A stretch of 64,000 nucleotides of DNA, taken from positions 5,326,962 to 5,390,961 of the forward strand of contig NC_008278.1 of the NCBI RefSeq assembly GCF_000058485.1. Reading direction: 5' to 3'. A program made the position numbers and the translations under genes. The notes below the pieces were generated by a model. The model was given only the letters and a program-made list of their open reading frames with translations, had not been told where the DNA came from and searched no databases. This document shows, piece by piece, positions 8,769 to 16,726 of this stretch. The stretch is from Frankia alni ACN14a (GTDB taxonomy: Bacteria > Actinomycetota > Actinomycetes > Frankiales > Frankiaceae). Within the stretch, counting starts at the first letter, position 1, and each line of letters opens with the position of its first letter.

Positions 8769-9180
8769 GACACCTACCTCGGGCCCGCGCGCCGCCACTG
8801 CGGGGCCGGACCACCGGGAGCCGTGACCTGGTTCGCCGGGAGTCCGGACGCCGGGGCGGGCGATCGGGCCCGCAACGGTTCCGAGCTCGTCGACCATGAT
8901 GATCCTCGTCGGTTCGGAGATCCTCGCTGATCGGCCCCCGTTGCACACCCTCGCCCGGGGACCGGCGGCCCCGTCCGGGCCGGTGCGAGCAATACCCCGT
9001 CCGACCGGCGGATAGTCCTCTCACCCGGCGATATGCGTCCTCCCGGTGGGTCTGTGTCCCCGCCCGCGCGCGTCCTGCGCCAGGATGCAACCCACGGCGG
9101 GTAGGCGTCCCGCGAGGGAGGCGTTCAACCCAGCGATGGGTTCCCACGGCGGGATGGGCGCCGAGCGACGTGGATGGCGC

Positions 9181-9270
9181 CGGCGGGATGAGTCCCTCCG
9201 GCGGGATGAGTCCCTCCGGCGGGATGAGTCCCTCCGGCGGGATCGGTTCCTCCGGCGGGATCGGTTCCTC
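9181..9270. repeat. 18-bp tandem array between SARP and transglycosylase genes
   Basis: Five contiguous 18-bp units: three CGGCGGGATGAGTCCCTC then two CGGCGGGATCGGTTCCTC. It lies in the 468-bp gap (8898-9365) in which I see no convincing gene; open frames across it are artefacts of the repeat. Confidence 0.9.
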
Positions 9271-9365
9271 GGCGAGACGCCACGGCGCCCGGCTGCCGCA
9301 CATGCCAGCGCCGCCGGATGAGGCTGGGAGCGTCACCCGGCGGCGCCACGACGCCCTGCGACCCG

Positions 9366-10106
9366 TCAGATACCGAGGCTGGCGCGGGTCTGGGGCCCGA
9401 CCACGCCATCCACGAGCAGACCATGCTTGAGCTGGTAGTCCTTGACCATGTGGTTCGTCTGGTAGCCGAACTGGCCGTCGACCTGGATCGGGTAACCGAG
9501 GTTGGCCAGCTTCTGCTGAATCTGCTGGACGTCCTGCCGGTAGCCGATGCCGGAGGCGAGCGAGGGATACGCGGTCGGGAACGCCGGCGCAGGCGCTGCG
9601 GGTGCGGTGTAGGAGACGGTGCGGACGCTGATGCCGCCCGAGACTGCGGCCGCCGCGGCCTGGCCACGACCCAGGAACCGGCTGTACATGCCGCGGGTGT
9701 ACGCGCTCCAGGCCGTGATGCCCTGGCTGTCGCAGACTCGCTTCGCCGCCCAGGCGTTGGTGGCGGGGTCGTAGAGGTTGCGGCTGCCCACCCAACCGGC
9801 GTGTGCGCGCATGTTGATCTGCCAGAGTCCGCGCGAGTCCTCACCGACCGTGGCGTGGGCGAAGGTGTTACCGCCGGACTCGCCGAGCGCAACCGCCACC
9901 CAGGTGGACAGCGGAACGCCGCGGCAGCCGGCGAGGCCCGCATTCGCCGCCGCACTGGCGATCGTCACGTCCGAGACGGTGCCGGTGGCGGCGCTCGCCG
10001 GGCTCGCGGTGACAAGCATGCTGGCTCCGGCACCGATCACGCCGGCGGCGGCGATGACGGCGCCGCGATGCCGGGTGGAACGCTTCCGATGCTTTCCCTT
10101 AGCCAT
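9366..10106 (-). CDS. Secreted transglycosylase-like protein with peptidoglycan-binding domain
   Basis: Predicted cell-wall lytic enzyme, 246 residues. Signal peptide about residues 1-40 (MAKGKHRKRSTRHRG, hydrophobic core, SPASAA). Lysozyme-like domain: WVAVALGESGGNT holds the candidate catalytic Glu, with GEDSRGLWQINMRAH and NLYDPATNAWAAKRV typical of lytic transglycosylase folds. C-terminal PG_binding_1 domain: QQIQQKLANLGYPIQVDG and VVGPQTRASLG. ATG 10106 was chosen for the signal-peptide start. It is preceded by a c-di-AMP riboswitch, the usual control for resuscitation/lytic cell-wall enzymes in actinobacteria. Confidence 0.9.
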   Translation of the reverse strand: MAKGKHRKRSTRHRGAVIAAAGVIGAGASMLVTASPASAATGTVSDVTIASAAANAGLAGCRGVPLSTWVAVALGESGGNTFAHATVGEDSRGLWQINMRAHAGWVGSRNLYDPATNAWAAKRVCDSQGITAWSAYTRGMYSRFLGRGQAAAAAVSGGISVRTVSYTAPAAPAPAFPTAYPSLASGIGYRQDVQQIQQKLANLGYPIQVDGQFGYQTNHMVKDYQLKHGLLVDGVVGPQTRASLGI

Positions 10107-10579
10107 TCTTTGACATCTCATTTCGGTGTCGTCGAACATGGGTGTGGAATCGGTGGTGACTTCCGCTCGATGGAGGGGAGCGGTTCTCACTCATCAGATA
10201 AGGGCAGCACGGACTATCTGATTTCGAAACAGCACCCGACCAACAGATGAAGGGAAAAGGCGGGAGCGAGCTTCGAGATTGGTGAGAGATCCGGCCCGAT
10301 CAGCGCGACGGCCGCGTCACGCCTGGCCACCCGCTACAGGCGGTCCGGGGATCGCGGCCGCCCGCCGACGGCGACCCGTGCGGTCCGTCAGGTGGGCCGG
10401 TGATGTCGTGCGCGCAGGTCCGGCCGGCGAGCGCCGGCGTTGGCACGTTCTCGCGACTGAATCAGGGCGAGAACGGCGCCCGTCGTGGCGAGGGCGCGTC
10501 GCAGAAAGCGCAGGTCGCCAGGGCGGTCATCGAGACCGCGGCCGAGCGTTCCCGGTACACAGGCAACGTCGAATCCTTC

Positions 10580-10746
10580 CCGTACGCCTGCGAGGTTAGC
10601 TGTCGGGTTCGGGCCGGGAAGCCCGGTCGTCTCCGTGGAGGCGACTTAACCCCGAGGGCGGCCGTGACGGGGCCGCCCGGAGGAACCTGGTTCCCCCGCT
10701 TCTGCCCAAGCTGTCTTGGAGGGACCCCGGACCGTGGGCAGAACTC
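10580..10746 (-). promoter_or_regulatory. c-di-AMP riboswitch (ydaO-yuaA class)
   Basis: Minus-strand RNA shows the class consensus in order: pairing arms TTCTGCCCA/TGGGCAGAA, then GCGGGGGAACCA, GGGGTTAAGTC, and the diagnostic 3' block CCCGAACCCGACAGCTAACC followed by TCGCAGGCG. In this class c-di-AMP binding usually turns expression off. The start codon of the transglycosylase is about 470 nt downstream; a GCCGGCG/CGCCGGC hairpin at 10423-10438 could be part of the expression platform. Confidence 0.92.
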
Positions 10747-10777
10747 GGCGTCGGCCCGGAGCAACTAGTGCCCGGCA

Positions 10778-10807
10778 ACCGTAGCGAACTACGTACCGTA
10801 GTGACAA
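10778..10807 (-). promoter_or_regulatory. Promoter of the riboswitch transcript
   Basis: Minus strand TTGTCA, 18-bp spacer, TACGGT; transcription would begin about 25 nt before the riboswitch aptamer, consistent with its position. Confidence 0.55.
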
Positions 10808-11173
10808 GTACTAGTTCTGCCCGAATTTCGGCGCGCGCCTGTCACCGTGCGTGCATAGTGCTGCGAGACCGCAACACTGGGACATCAACCGAACCTTCGG
10901 ACGTCGAGAAGGATCACGGGATGTCGGGCGTACGCCCCGGTTTGCCCGGGGTCCACGGTGAGACCCGATCGACGGGGGAGGCTCGGACCGCGGATCGGAA
11001 GAACCACACGCGGCGCCAACCCCGCCGGGCGGGGGCGCATCGCGGTGGCAGCGCTGGAACACGCGACGCCGGGCCGACAGCGCCGGATGCGGGGCTCACG
11101 GCGGCGGGCAACGAAGTACGACACGACGTCGGCGTGCGGAAACGGCAGCCCGCGAGGGGACTGGAGGTCTCCG

Positions 11174-11280
11174 GGCGACGAGGAGACTCCGAGTCGCAGG
11201 GGCGAGGAGACTCCGAGGGTCGCCAGGCGAGGAGACTCCGAGAGTCGCAGGGCGACGAGGAGACTCCGAGAGTCGCCCAG
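11174..11280. repeat. Imperfect 25-29 bp tandem array
   Basis: About four units sharing GGCGACGAGGAGACTCCGAG followed by AGTCGCAG-like sequence. It lies in a gene-poor 1.26-kb stretch (10107-11363) that otherwise holds only the riboswitch and its promoter. No coding sequence is supported across it. Confidence 0.8.
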
Positions 11281-11363
11281 CGTCGAGGGACTGAGGGCCC
11301 GCCGGGCGACGAGGGAACCAGCGCGTCGCGCCCGGCGAGTAGGAGCCGCGGGGTGCGATGTGG

Positions 11364-12017
11364 TCAGGCTGGCGAGGCGGAGCGCGGCACAGGGGTGAGC
11401 CGCCGCGTTCGCAGGCTCTCCAGGAAGAGCAGGATGTGCGCGCCGGCGGCGCGGCGGCCCGGGCCGCGCAACACGCCCCGGCCACCGGGCAGGGAGGCGA
11501 GCCGGGCGCCCCGGGCGGTCCGCGTCGCCATGCGAACGAGCGGAAACGGAGTCACCCGGTCGTCCTCGCCATGCAGCAGCAGGATGGGCAGGTCCGGAAG
11601 CGACCGTGGGATCGGCTGGTCCGGAGGCTCGCCGGCGACCGCGCGGTGCAGCAGCGGCAGGTCCACCAGGATGAGCGCGTCCGGGCGAACGGCGGGCGAC
11701 GCGGCGCCGACCAGCGCACGCAGGGCGCCGCTGTCGGAACCGAGCAGAACGAACGGCAGTCCCGGTTCGCGCGCCTCCCCAAGGGCGAGGACGCTGTCCC
11801 TCCCATGGTCGAGAAACGTCACCTGGTAGCCGTCGAGTGCCAGCCGAAAGGCCAGGTTCTCGAAGATTTCTGCGGATTCCCCGCGGCCGGGAAGGAGGAC
11901 CACGTTCGCCCCCGCACGCCGGGTCGGATCGCCGCTTGGCCAGTAGCGGGAACCGGGACCGCCGACGTAACCACGTGGACGCGGATGGGAGGGAGGCGAC
12001 GAGAGGGGAATGGGCAC
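11364..12017 (-). CDS. Alpha/beta hydrolase with aspartate at the nucleophile elbow
   Basis: 217-residue alpha/beta hydrolase. ANVVLLPGRGESAEIFENL gives the first strand and oxyanion region, LLHGEDDRVTPF the acid-loop Asp, and AAGAHILLFLESL the C-terminal His. The nucleophile elbow reads LLGSDSGALRAL, placing Asp where most esterases have Ser (GxSxG); an Asp nucleophile is known in haloalkane dehalogenases, so substrate is open. Start GTG 12017 follows GGAG by 5 nt; an alternative GTG at 12068 lacks a ribosome site. A leader peptide and attenuator-like hairpin lie upstream on the same strand. Confidence 0.75.
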   Translation of the reverse strand: MPIPLSSPPSHPRPRGYVGGPGSRYWPSGDPTRRAGANVVLLPGRGESAEIFENLAFRLALDGYQVTFLDHGRDSVLALGEAREPGLPFVLLGSDSGALRALVGAASPAVRPDALILVDLPLLHRAVAGEPPDQPIPRSLPDLPILLLHGEDDRVTPFPLVRMATRTARGARLASLPGGRGVLRGPGRRAAGAHILLFLESLRTRRLTPVPRSASPA

Positions 12018-12177
12018 GACATCTCCGATCAGTGCCGTCCAGATGCGGATGGCAGTGCGCTCCGGCACGGCAAAAAAGCGCGTGCGAGGCTGCGGAAGCC
12101 CGACCGGTGCAGCCGGGCCGCGTGGCTGCGGATGCAGCGGCGACGGGCGTGACGGCGAAGCACCGGAAAGGCGCCGG

Positions 12178-12199
12178 AAAACGCCGACGGCGCGCCGGC
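12178..12199 (-). terminator. Attenuator-like hairpin after leader peptide
   Basis: Minus strand GCCGGCGCGCCGTCGGC folds into a short GC stem and is followed by GTTTT. It lies 10-30 nt past the leader-peptide stop and before the hydrolase gene, as expected for transcription attenuation. Confidence 0.5.
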
Positions 12200-12208
12200 A
12201 AGGATAGC

Positions 12209-12310
12209 CTAGCGAGGCACCCGGACCAGACAGACCGCGGAAGCGACACGCAGGAAGTCGATGTGGCCGCGGATGACCAGAGCGGTCGACCGTCGCGCCG
12301 GATGAGGCAT
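12209..12310 (-). CDS. Short regulatory leader peptide (RGHIDF...SAVC type)
   Basis: 33-codon ORF whose core RGHIDFLRVASAVC matches the actinobacterial putative leader peptide family (pattern R-x-H-[IV]-D-x3-V-x-[SA]-A-x-C), usually found ahead of sulfur or cysteine-responsive genes. ATG 12310 sits 6 nt after a -10 box, so the mRNA probably starts on the ATG without a leader. A terminator-like hairpin follows and the alpha/beta hydrolase gene is next, suggesting that ribosome stalling at the late Cys codon controls read-through. Confidence 0.75.
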   Translation of the reverse strand: MPHPARRSTALVIRGHIDFLRVASAVCLVRVPR

Positions 12311-12316
12311 GGTCGG

Positions 12317-12345
12317 ATTCTGGCGGTACTCTGATCGGATGTCAA
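12317..12345 (-). promoter_or_regulatory. Promoter giving a leaderless leader-peptide mRNA
   Basis: Minus strand TTGACA, 17-bp spacer, CAGAAT, then six bases to ATG 12310. It lies in a conspicuous AT-rich island (12338-12370) in otherwise very GC-rich sequence. Confidence 0.7.
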
Positions 12346-12464
12346 CATATTTAATACTGACTACCGTAATGTTTCCGTCGGCCGCCGGCGAGGCCCAGCT
12401 TGTCCGCCTGGGCCCCGCAGGATGACGATTCGATGTTCGAACGCGGCTCTGGCAGACGGCGAGA

Positions 12465-12503
12465 CCGGCCTGGGGCACGCTGGCCCAGGTACCCGCAGGC
12501 CGG
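12465..12503 (-). terminator. Inverted repeat downstream of the copper storage gene
   Basis: CCGGCCTG (12465-12472) pairs with CAGGCCGG (12496-12503); an inner CCTGGG/CCCAGG pair gives an alternative fold. It begins 20 nt after the stop of the gene at 12523. No T-run is present. Confidence 0.4.
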
Positions 12504-12522
12504 CGACGGACCCGCGGACAGG

Positions 12523-12879
12523 TCAGGCAGCGGCACCCGCCATCGCGTTGCAGCTGTCCAGGCAGGCCCGGCAGGCCCGGGCGAGACGGGCAAGCTGGGC
12601 GTCGCGCGGCATCTTCTCGCACATCTCGGCGCAGGCACGACAGACCCGTGCGCACATGGCACACATCTCGGCGTGGAACGGCGACATCCGGCACATCAGA
12701 TCGGCGCAGGTCCTGGTGACCGCCGCACAGTCCATCATGAGCCGCATGTCCGCCGCGTCCATCATCGTGCCGGGCATATCCATGCAGTAGGAGATCGTCT
12801 CCTCACTCAGTGCCGAGCACGACATGCACTCCTCGATAGCTTTCCGCATGTTCTCGTTGATCGTTTCGACGTGCTGCAT
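12523..12879 (-). CDS. Cysteine-rich four-helix copper storage protein (Csp/DUF326)
   Basis: 118-residue protein with 14 cysteines spaced along predicted helices: ECMSCSAL, SYCMDMPG, CMCRM-like repeats, EMCAMCARVCRACAEMC and ARACRACLDSCNAM. This is the Csp1/Csp3 layout in which Cys side chains line the bundle core and bind many Cu(I) ions. No signal peptide, so a cytosolic Csp3-type store is likely. Strong start: ATG 12879 after GGAGGTG. It stands alone between a leader-peptide locus and the amidohydrolase. Confidence 0.9.
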   Translation of the reverse strand: MQHVETINENMRKAIEECMSCSALSEETISYCMDMPGTMMDAADMRLMMDCAAVTRTCADLMCRMSPFHAEMCAMCARVCRACAEMCEKMPRDAQLARLARACRACLDSCNAMAGAAA

Positions 12880-13138
12880 CGGACACCTCCGAGGTGTGGG
12901 CGACGGCTTTTCCGCCATACCGGGAAGCCCGCCGCAGACGATTGTTTCCGCCTGGCCGGGCTCCTCCGACGATAGCTTTCGCAAGCGGATCCGCATCTCG
13001 ACGGACAGCCGCCGCCACATACTTCGGAAATACCGGAAAACACTCCGGGAAAACGCCTCCGAAGAGGGCCTGTCGGCCTGCCGACACCGGTGGGTGGAGG
13101 CACACCGCTACCGGCGTGCCGGCCTCGGCGCACACCGG

Positions 13139-14632
13139 TCAGCCGGCGGCGGGCCCCGACGGGAGCACCCGCGAAGCGGCGGCGGCGCGGTCCGCGCCGT
13201 CCGGCACCGGGCGCCCGGGCAGCGCGACCGAGGCCAGCATCGAGGCGGGCAGTCGCGGATGTGCCAGTACCGGGCGGCCGGCGAGGAAGACGCCGCTGAC
13301 CGCGTCCGGGTGCTCGAAGATCCGCAGATCCGCCGGATCCTCGTCGAGCAGGATCGCGTCGAACGTGTAGCCGACGGCGATCCGTCCCAGCCGATCCCCC
13401 ACCCCGCACAGCCTGGCCCCGGTGGCGGTCGCCGCGAGCAACGCCTCGGGGGCGGTGAGTCCCGCCCGTCGCAACTGGCTGATCTCGGCGAGGTTGGCGC
13501 CGTGGCGGGTGCGATGACGGGCGTCGCTGCCCAGCGCGATGGGAACCCCCGCCGCGCGGGCCACCGCGACCGTCTCGGCGAGCGAGGCGGCGGTCGCCTC
13601 GGCTCGGTCCACCGCCCAGCCCGGCAGCATGCCGGTGGTCGCCAGCGCGGCCAGGTCACGGTAGGGCGTCAGGGTCGGCACCAGTGTGACCCCGCGGGTG
13701 GCCATCGCCGCGGCCGCCCGCTCGCTGAGCCCGAGACCGTGTTCGACGGAACGTGCGCCGGCGGCGACCGCCGCCTCGACCGCCCGCTCGCCCAGAGCGT
13801 GCATCATCACCGGACGGCCGTAGCGGGCCGCCTCGGCGGCCGCGGCGGCCAGTTCCGACCGGCCGAACTGGAAGTCCGGGCTACCCGGGCGCGCGGACAT
13901 CACCCCACCGCTGGCGTAGATCATCACCCAGTCGGCGCCGGCCCGCAGGACGCCACGCACCGCGGCGGGCAGGCCGCCGGCCTCGACGACCGAGTGCGGC
14001 GGGCGGCCCGGGTAGTCGGGTCCGAGGACGTCGTCGGCGGACTCCAGCCCGGGGCCGAGGATGCCGCCGTCGCCGTGGCGCCCGGAACGGCTCAGCGCGA
14101 CGACGCAGATCGCGAGCCGTGGACCCGGCACGCTGCCCGCCACGAGTGCGTCGCGGACGCCCGCATCGGCGCCGCCGGCGTCGCGCAGATAGGTGACGCC
14201 CGCCTGCAACGAGGCCCGCAGCGCATCGGCGGTCTGCAGGTACCGCGCGGACAGCGGGGTCGTCACCAGCTCGAACTGGTCATAGGTCGCCTGGGTCACG
14301 TGCGCGTGGCAGTCGACGACGCCGGGCATCAGCCACAGCCCGCGGGCGTCGACGTCGACGACGTCCGGGTCGACTGCAAGCCGCGATCCCAGAGCCCGCA
14401 CGATACCGTCACGCACCGTCACGTCACGCGGTTCGGTGAAGCGGCCGGTCGCGTCGAGGACGTGCGCCTCACGCAGCGTGAAGCTGGTCGCCGCGAGCCC
14501 TCGCGGCGAGGCGAGCCGCGCGGGTCCCGCAGTCCGGGCGACCGACACGCGTCCAGCGGGCCCGGGACGGCTCGCAGGCTCGGTCCGGCCCGGCGGATCC
14601 GGGTGTTCGGATGATGCAAGGGGATCGGTCAT
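13139..14632 (-). CDS. Amidohydrolase family protein (imidazolonepropionase/prolidase-like), lysine ligand replaced
   Basis: 497-residue metal-dependent hydrolase. Metal-site motifs: GVVDCHAHV near residue 100, HALGERAV, EHGLGL, and GSDARHRTRHG with the catalytic Asp. The bridging carboxylysine strand, usually K-I-x-x-SGG in this subgroup, reads WVMIYASGG, with Met in the Lys place. The first 45 residues are Pro/Arg-rich and probably not part of the fold. ATG 14632 has a weak ribosome site; a GTG about 30 codons later is possible. A leader peptide lies 148 nt upstream. Confidence 0.8.
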   Translation of the reverse strand: MTDPLASSEHPDPPGRTEPASRPGPAGRVSVARTAGPARLASPRGLAATSFTLREAHVLDATGRFTEPRDVTVRDGIVRALGSRLAVDPDVVDVDARGLWLMPGVVDCHAHVTQATYDQFELVTTPLSARYLQTADALRASLQAGVTYLRDAGGADAGVRDALVAGSVPGPRLAICVVALSRSGRHGDGGILGPGLESADDVLGPDYPGRPPHSVVEAGGLPAAVRGVLRAGADWVMIYASGGVMSARPGSPDFQFGRSELAAAAAEAARYGRPVMMHALGERAVEAAVAAGARSVEHGLGLSERAAAAMATRGVTLVPTLTPYRDLAALATTGMLPGWAVDRAEATAASLAETVAVARAAGVPIALGSDARHRTRHGANLAEISQLRRAGLTAPEALLAATATGARLCGVGDRLGRIAVGYTFDAILLDEDPADLRIFEHPDAVSGVFLAGRPVLAHPRLPASMLASVALPGRPVPDGADRAAAASRVLPSGPAAG

Positions 14633-14779
14633 GACCAACGCCGTTCCTGCCGGTGTCGACGACCTCCCGCCGCCGGTTCACGGATCGGGGCCGAGTTCGG
14701 ATCCGGCGACGCTGCGGCCCGAGGGGCAGGCGGCGCCGGCGGACCCGGGGCGCGGGAAGGCCAGGGAGGCTGGGGGACG

Positions 14780-14848
14780 TCAGCGGGGACAGGCGGCCGC
14801 GTTGACCCGACAGGTGTCGATGTGGCGACGGTGCGTGAGCTCGTGCAT
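14780..14848 (-). CDS. Short regulatory leader peptide (RRHIDTCRV...AC type)
   Basis: 22-codon ORF with core THRRHIDTCRVNAAAC ending CPR-stop, another member of the actinobacterial leader-peptide pattern, here with Cys at two positions. ATG 14848 directly follows GGTGGTGGG, so this copy seems to use a ribosome site. It precedes the amidohydrolase gene by about 150 nt and follows the flavin monooxygenase gene on the same strand. The rest of the 14639-15056 gap shows nothing I can name. Confidence 0.7.
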   Translation of the reverse strand: MHELTHRRHIDTCRVNAAACPR

Positions 14849-15056
14849 CCCACCACCGGATCGAGGACGCGGCGCCGCCGCGCTCCTGGACCAGTCGTCG
14901 GACACGATGCCTCCTCCGTCACCCGCGCGGGCCGGACAGCCGCCGACGGCGATCGCCGCCGGCCGTGTCACGCGCCGAGCTCCACGGTAACCAGCGGTCA
15001 GGAACGACGCAAAGCGATGCCGGCTCAGGCCCCGAGGCCGGCGGTTCTCCGGACGA

Positions 15057-16238
15057 TCAGTGCCACACGCCGGCGAGGAGCTCGTACGAGCGCACCCGGT
15101 CCACGTGATCATGCGCGATCGTCGTGATGATCAACTCGTCGGCCCCGGTCACGTTCCGCAACGTCTCCAGCTTGCGCGCGACGGTGGCGGGGCCGCCGAC
15201 GAACTGGGTCTCGACCCGGTCCGCGACGAGGGTGCGTTCCTCCTCGGTCCACGGGTGGGCCGCCGCCTGCGCCGGGCTCGGGAAGGGCCGGGCTCCCTGC
15301 CCGGACCGGATGCTCAGCACCCACAGTCCGTAGGGCGAGGCGAGCTCGGCGGCCGTGTCGTCGTCCGGACCGACCACCACGTCCGCCGAGACCATCACGT
15401 AGGGCCGGTCGAACGACTCCGACGGGACGAAGGCATCCCGGTAGGCCTGCACCGCCTCGAGCACCGAGGACGGCGAGACGTGGTAGTTCGCCACGAACGG
15501 CAGTCCCAGTTCGCCGGCCGTCCGGGCGCTTGCGCCCGGACTGGAGCCGAGGACCCAGATCTGCAGATCGGCCCCCTCGGCAGCAGGCACCGTCAGGTGC
15601 TCGCCCTCGGCGGTGCGGTAGTCGCCCCGCACGAACGCCTGGATGTCGCGGACCTGCTGGCCGTACTCGTCCCCGGCGCCCGGCCGGTAGCCGACGAGCG
15701 CGAACTGGCGACGCAGCCGGTCGGCGTTCAGCCGCATCCGGGGCGGCACCGGCAACAACAACCCGTCGACGACGGTCGCCGCACGGCCAGGAGCGGCGCC
15801 ACCGGACGCGGCGACCGGCTGCTGCGACCCGGACGGCGGCCCACCGCCGTTCGCCGGGGCGAACAGCCGGTCGACGGCGGGACGCCCCAGCCCGAGGTCG
15901 ATCCGGCCCGGATGGATCTGGGCGAGGGTGCCGAACTCCTCGGCGACGGTCACCGCCGTGTGATGACCCATCTGGACCGCTCCCGAGCCGACCCGGATCC
16001 GGGTCGTGGCGTCGGCCACGAGCGCGATGACGACCGCCGGCGCCGAGGAGACGACGCCGGGCACCAGATGGTGCTCGGCGAGCCAGTAGCGATGGAAGCC
16101 GAGCTCCTCGGTGCGACGGGCGAGGTCGAGAGTGTTACGCAACGCGTCGCCCGCGGACGCGCCCTCCGACCGGGGAGACAGATCGAGTACGGACAAGGGC
16201 ACGCGATCGGCCTGGGACACACGATCGGCCTGGGACAT
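15057..16238 (-). CDS. LLM-class flavin-dependent oxidoreductase (luciferase-like)
   Basis: About 393-residue TIM-barrel flavin monooxygenase family member. PLSVLDLSPRSEGASAGDAL, then ELGFHRYWLAEHHLVPGVV, GSGAVQMGHHTAVTVAEEF, HPGRIDLGLGR and the later VLGSSPGASARTAGELGLPF fit the alkanal-monooxygenase-like (LLM) subgroup with short N-terminal SxLDxxP. Substrate unknown. The N-terminus carries a duplicated SQADRV (18-bp repeat). Start ATG 16238 or GTG 16244; GGAGG precedes both. Neighbouring leader peptides hint at sulfur-linked control, an inference only. Confidence 0.85.
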   Translation of the reverse strand: MSQADRVSQADRVPLSVLDLSPRSEGASAGDALRNTLDLARRTEELGFHRYWLAEHHLVPGVVSSAPAVVIALVADATTRIRVGSGAVQMGHHTAVTVAEEFGTLAQIHPGRIDLGLGRPAVDRLFAPANGGGPPSGSQQPVAASGGAAPGRAATVVDGLLLPVPPRMRLNADRLRRQFALVGYRPGAGDEYGQQVRDIQAFVRGDYRTAEGEHLTVPAAEGADLQIWVLGSSPGASARTAGELGLPFVANYHVSPSSVLEAVQAYRDAFVPSESFDRPYVMVSADVVVGPDDDTAAELASPYGLWVLSIRSGQGARPFPSPAQAAAHPWTEEERTLVADRVETQFVGGPATVARKLETLRNVTGADELIITTIAHDHVDRVRSYELLAGVWH

Positions 16239-16588
16239 GAGCACGCCACCTCCGCACGGCGACCCGGTCCCGACAGGGACGACCGACCGACGAGGCGGGA
16301 CGCCACATGACAGTGAGTAGGAATGCGACGGACGCCGACCCGCTCACACCCGGCGCCCGGTCGCGGCTGGTTGGCGGCGCGGCGCCACGAACCAGCGAAG
16401 GGTCAGCGACAGAGGCGACTGGCCACCTGCATGAGGTCGACCGACCGACGGCGCACGAGCGGGATCCGGCGGCGCATCGTCACCACCGGCCGGCCGTGAC
16501 CCGGGACGTCGGGTCGTCCGGGCTCGGCATGATCCCACTCTGGCATGACGGCCTCGGCGAGACAAGGCACGCCCACGGCCGGGCACTG

Positions 16589-16618
16589 TTGACGACGCCG
16601 CGGCGCCCGTGGTGGGAT
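16589..16618 (+). promoter_or_regulatory. Promoter of metK-upstream leader peptide
   Basis: TTGACG, 18-bp spacer, TGGGAT, then six bases to the GTG start at 16625. The spacing repeats that of the other leaderless leader-peptide promoter. Confidence 0.5.
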
Positions 16619-16624
16619 CACCGC

Positions 16625-16705
16625 GTGCAGCGCTCGGCCGTCCTCGTCACGCGTGGTCACGTCGACTTCGCCCTCGTGAGCTCCGCCATCTGTACCGCGC
16701 GCTGA
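16625..16705 (+). CDS. Short regulatory leader peptide upstream of metK (RGHVDF...SAIC type)
   Basis: 26-codon ORF with core TRGHVDFALVSSAIC ending TAR-stop, matching the leader at 12209-12310 (RGHIDF...SAVC). GTG start six bases after a -10-like box suggests a leaderless mRNA. A GCGGGG/CCCCGC hairpin follows 5 nt after the stop, and metK begins 392 nt downstream. Likely a cis-acting sensor of Cys/sulfur supply for SAM synthesis. Confidence 0.7.
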   Translation: MQRSAVLVTRGHVDFALVSSAICTAR

Positions 16706-16710
16706 GCCGC

Positions 16711-16726
16711 GCGGGGGTCTCCCCGC
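16711..16726 (+). terminator. Hairpin right after leader-peptide stop
   Basis: GCGGGG, four-base loop, CCCCGC, starting 5 nt after the stop codon. No T-run. It could act as attenuator or Rho-related structure. In the rest of 16727-17097 I looked for a SAM riboswitch and found no convincing match. Confidence 0.4.

Noticed and set aside
9181-9270. Possible CRISPR array
   Set aside because: Units are contiguous 18-mers without spacers, and no cas genes are near.
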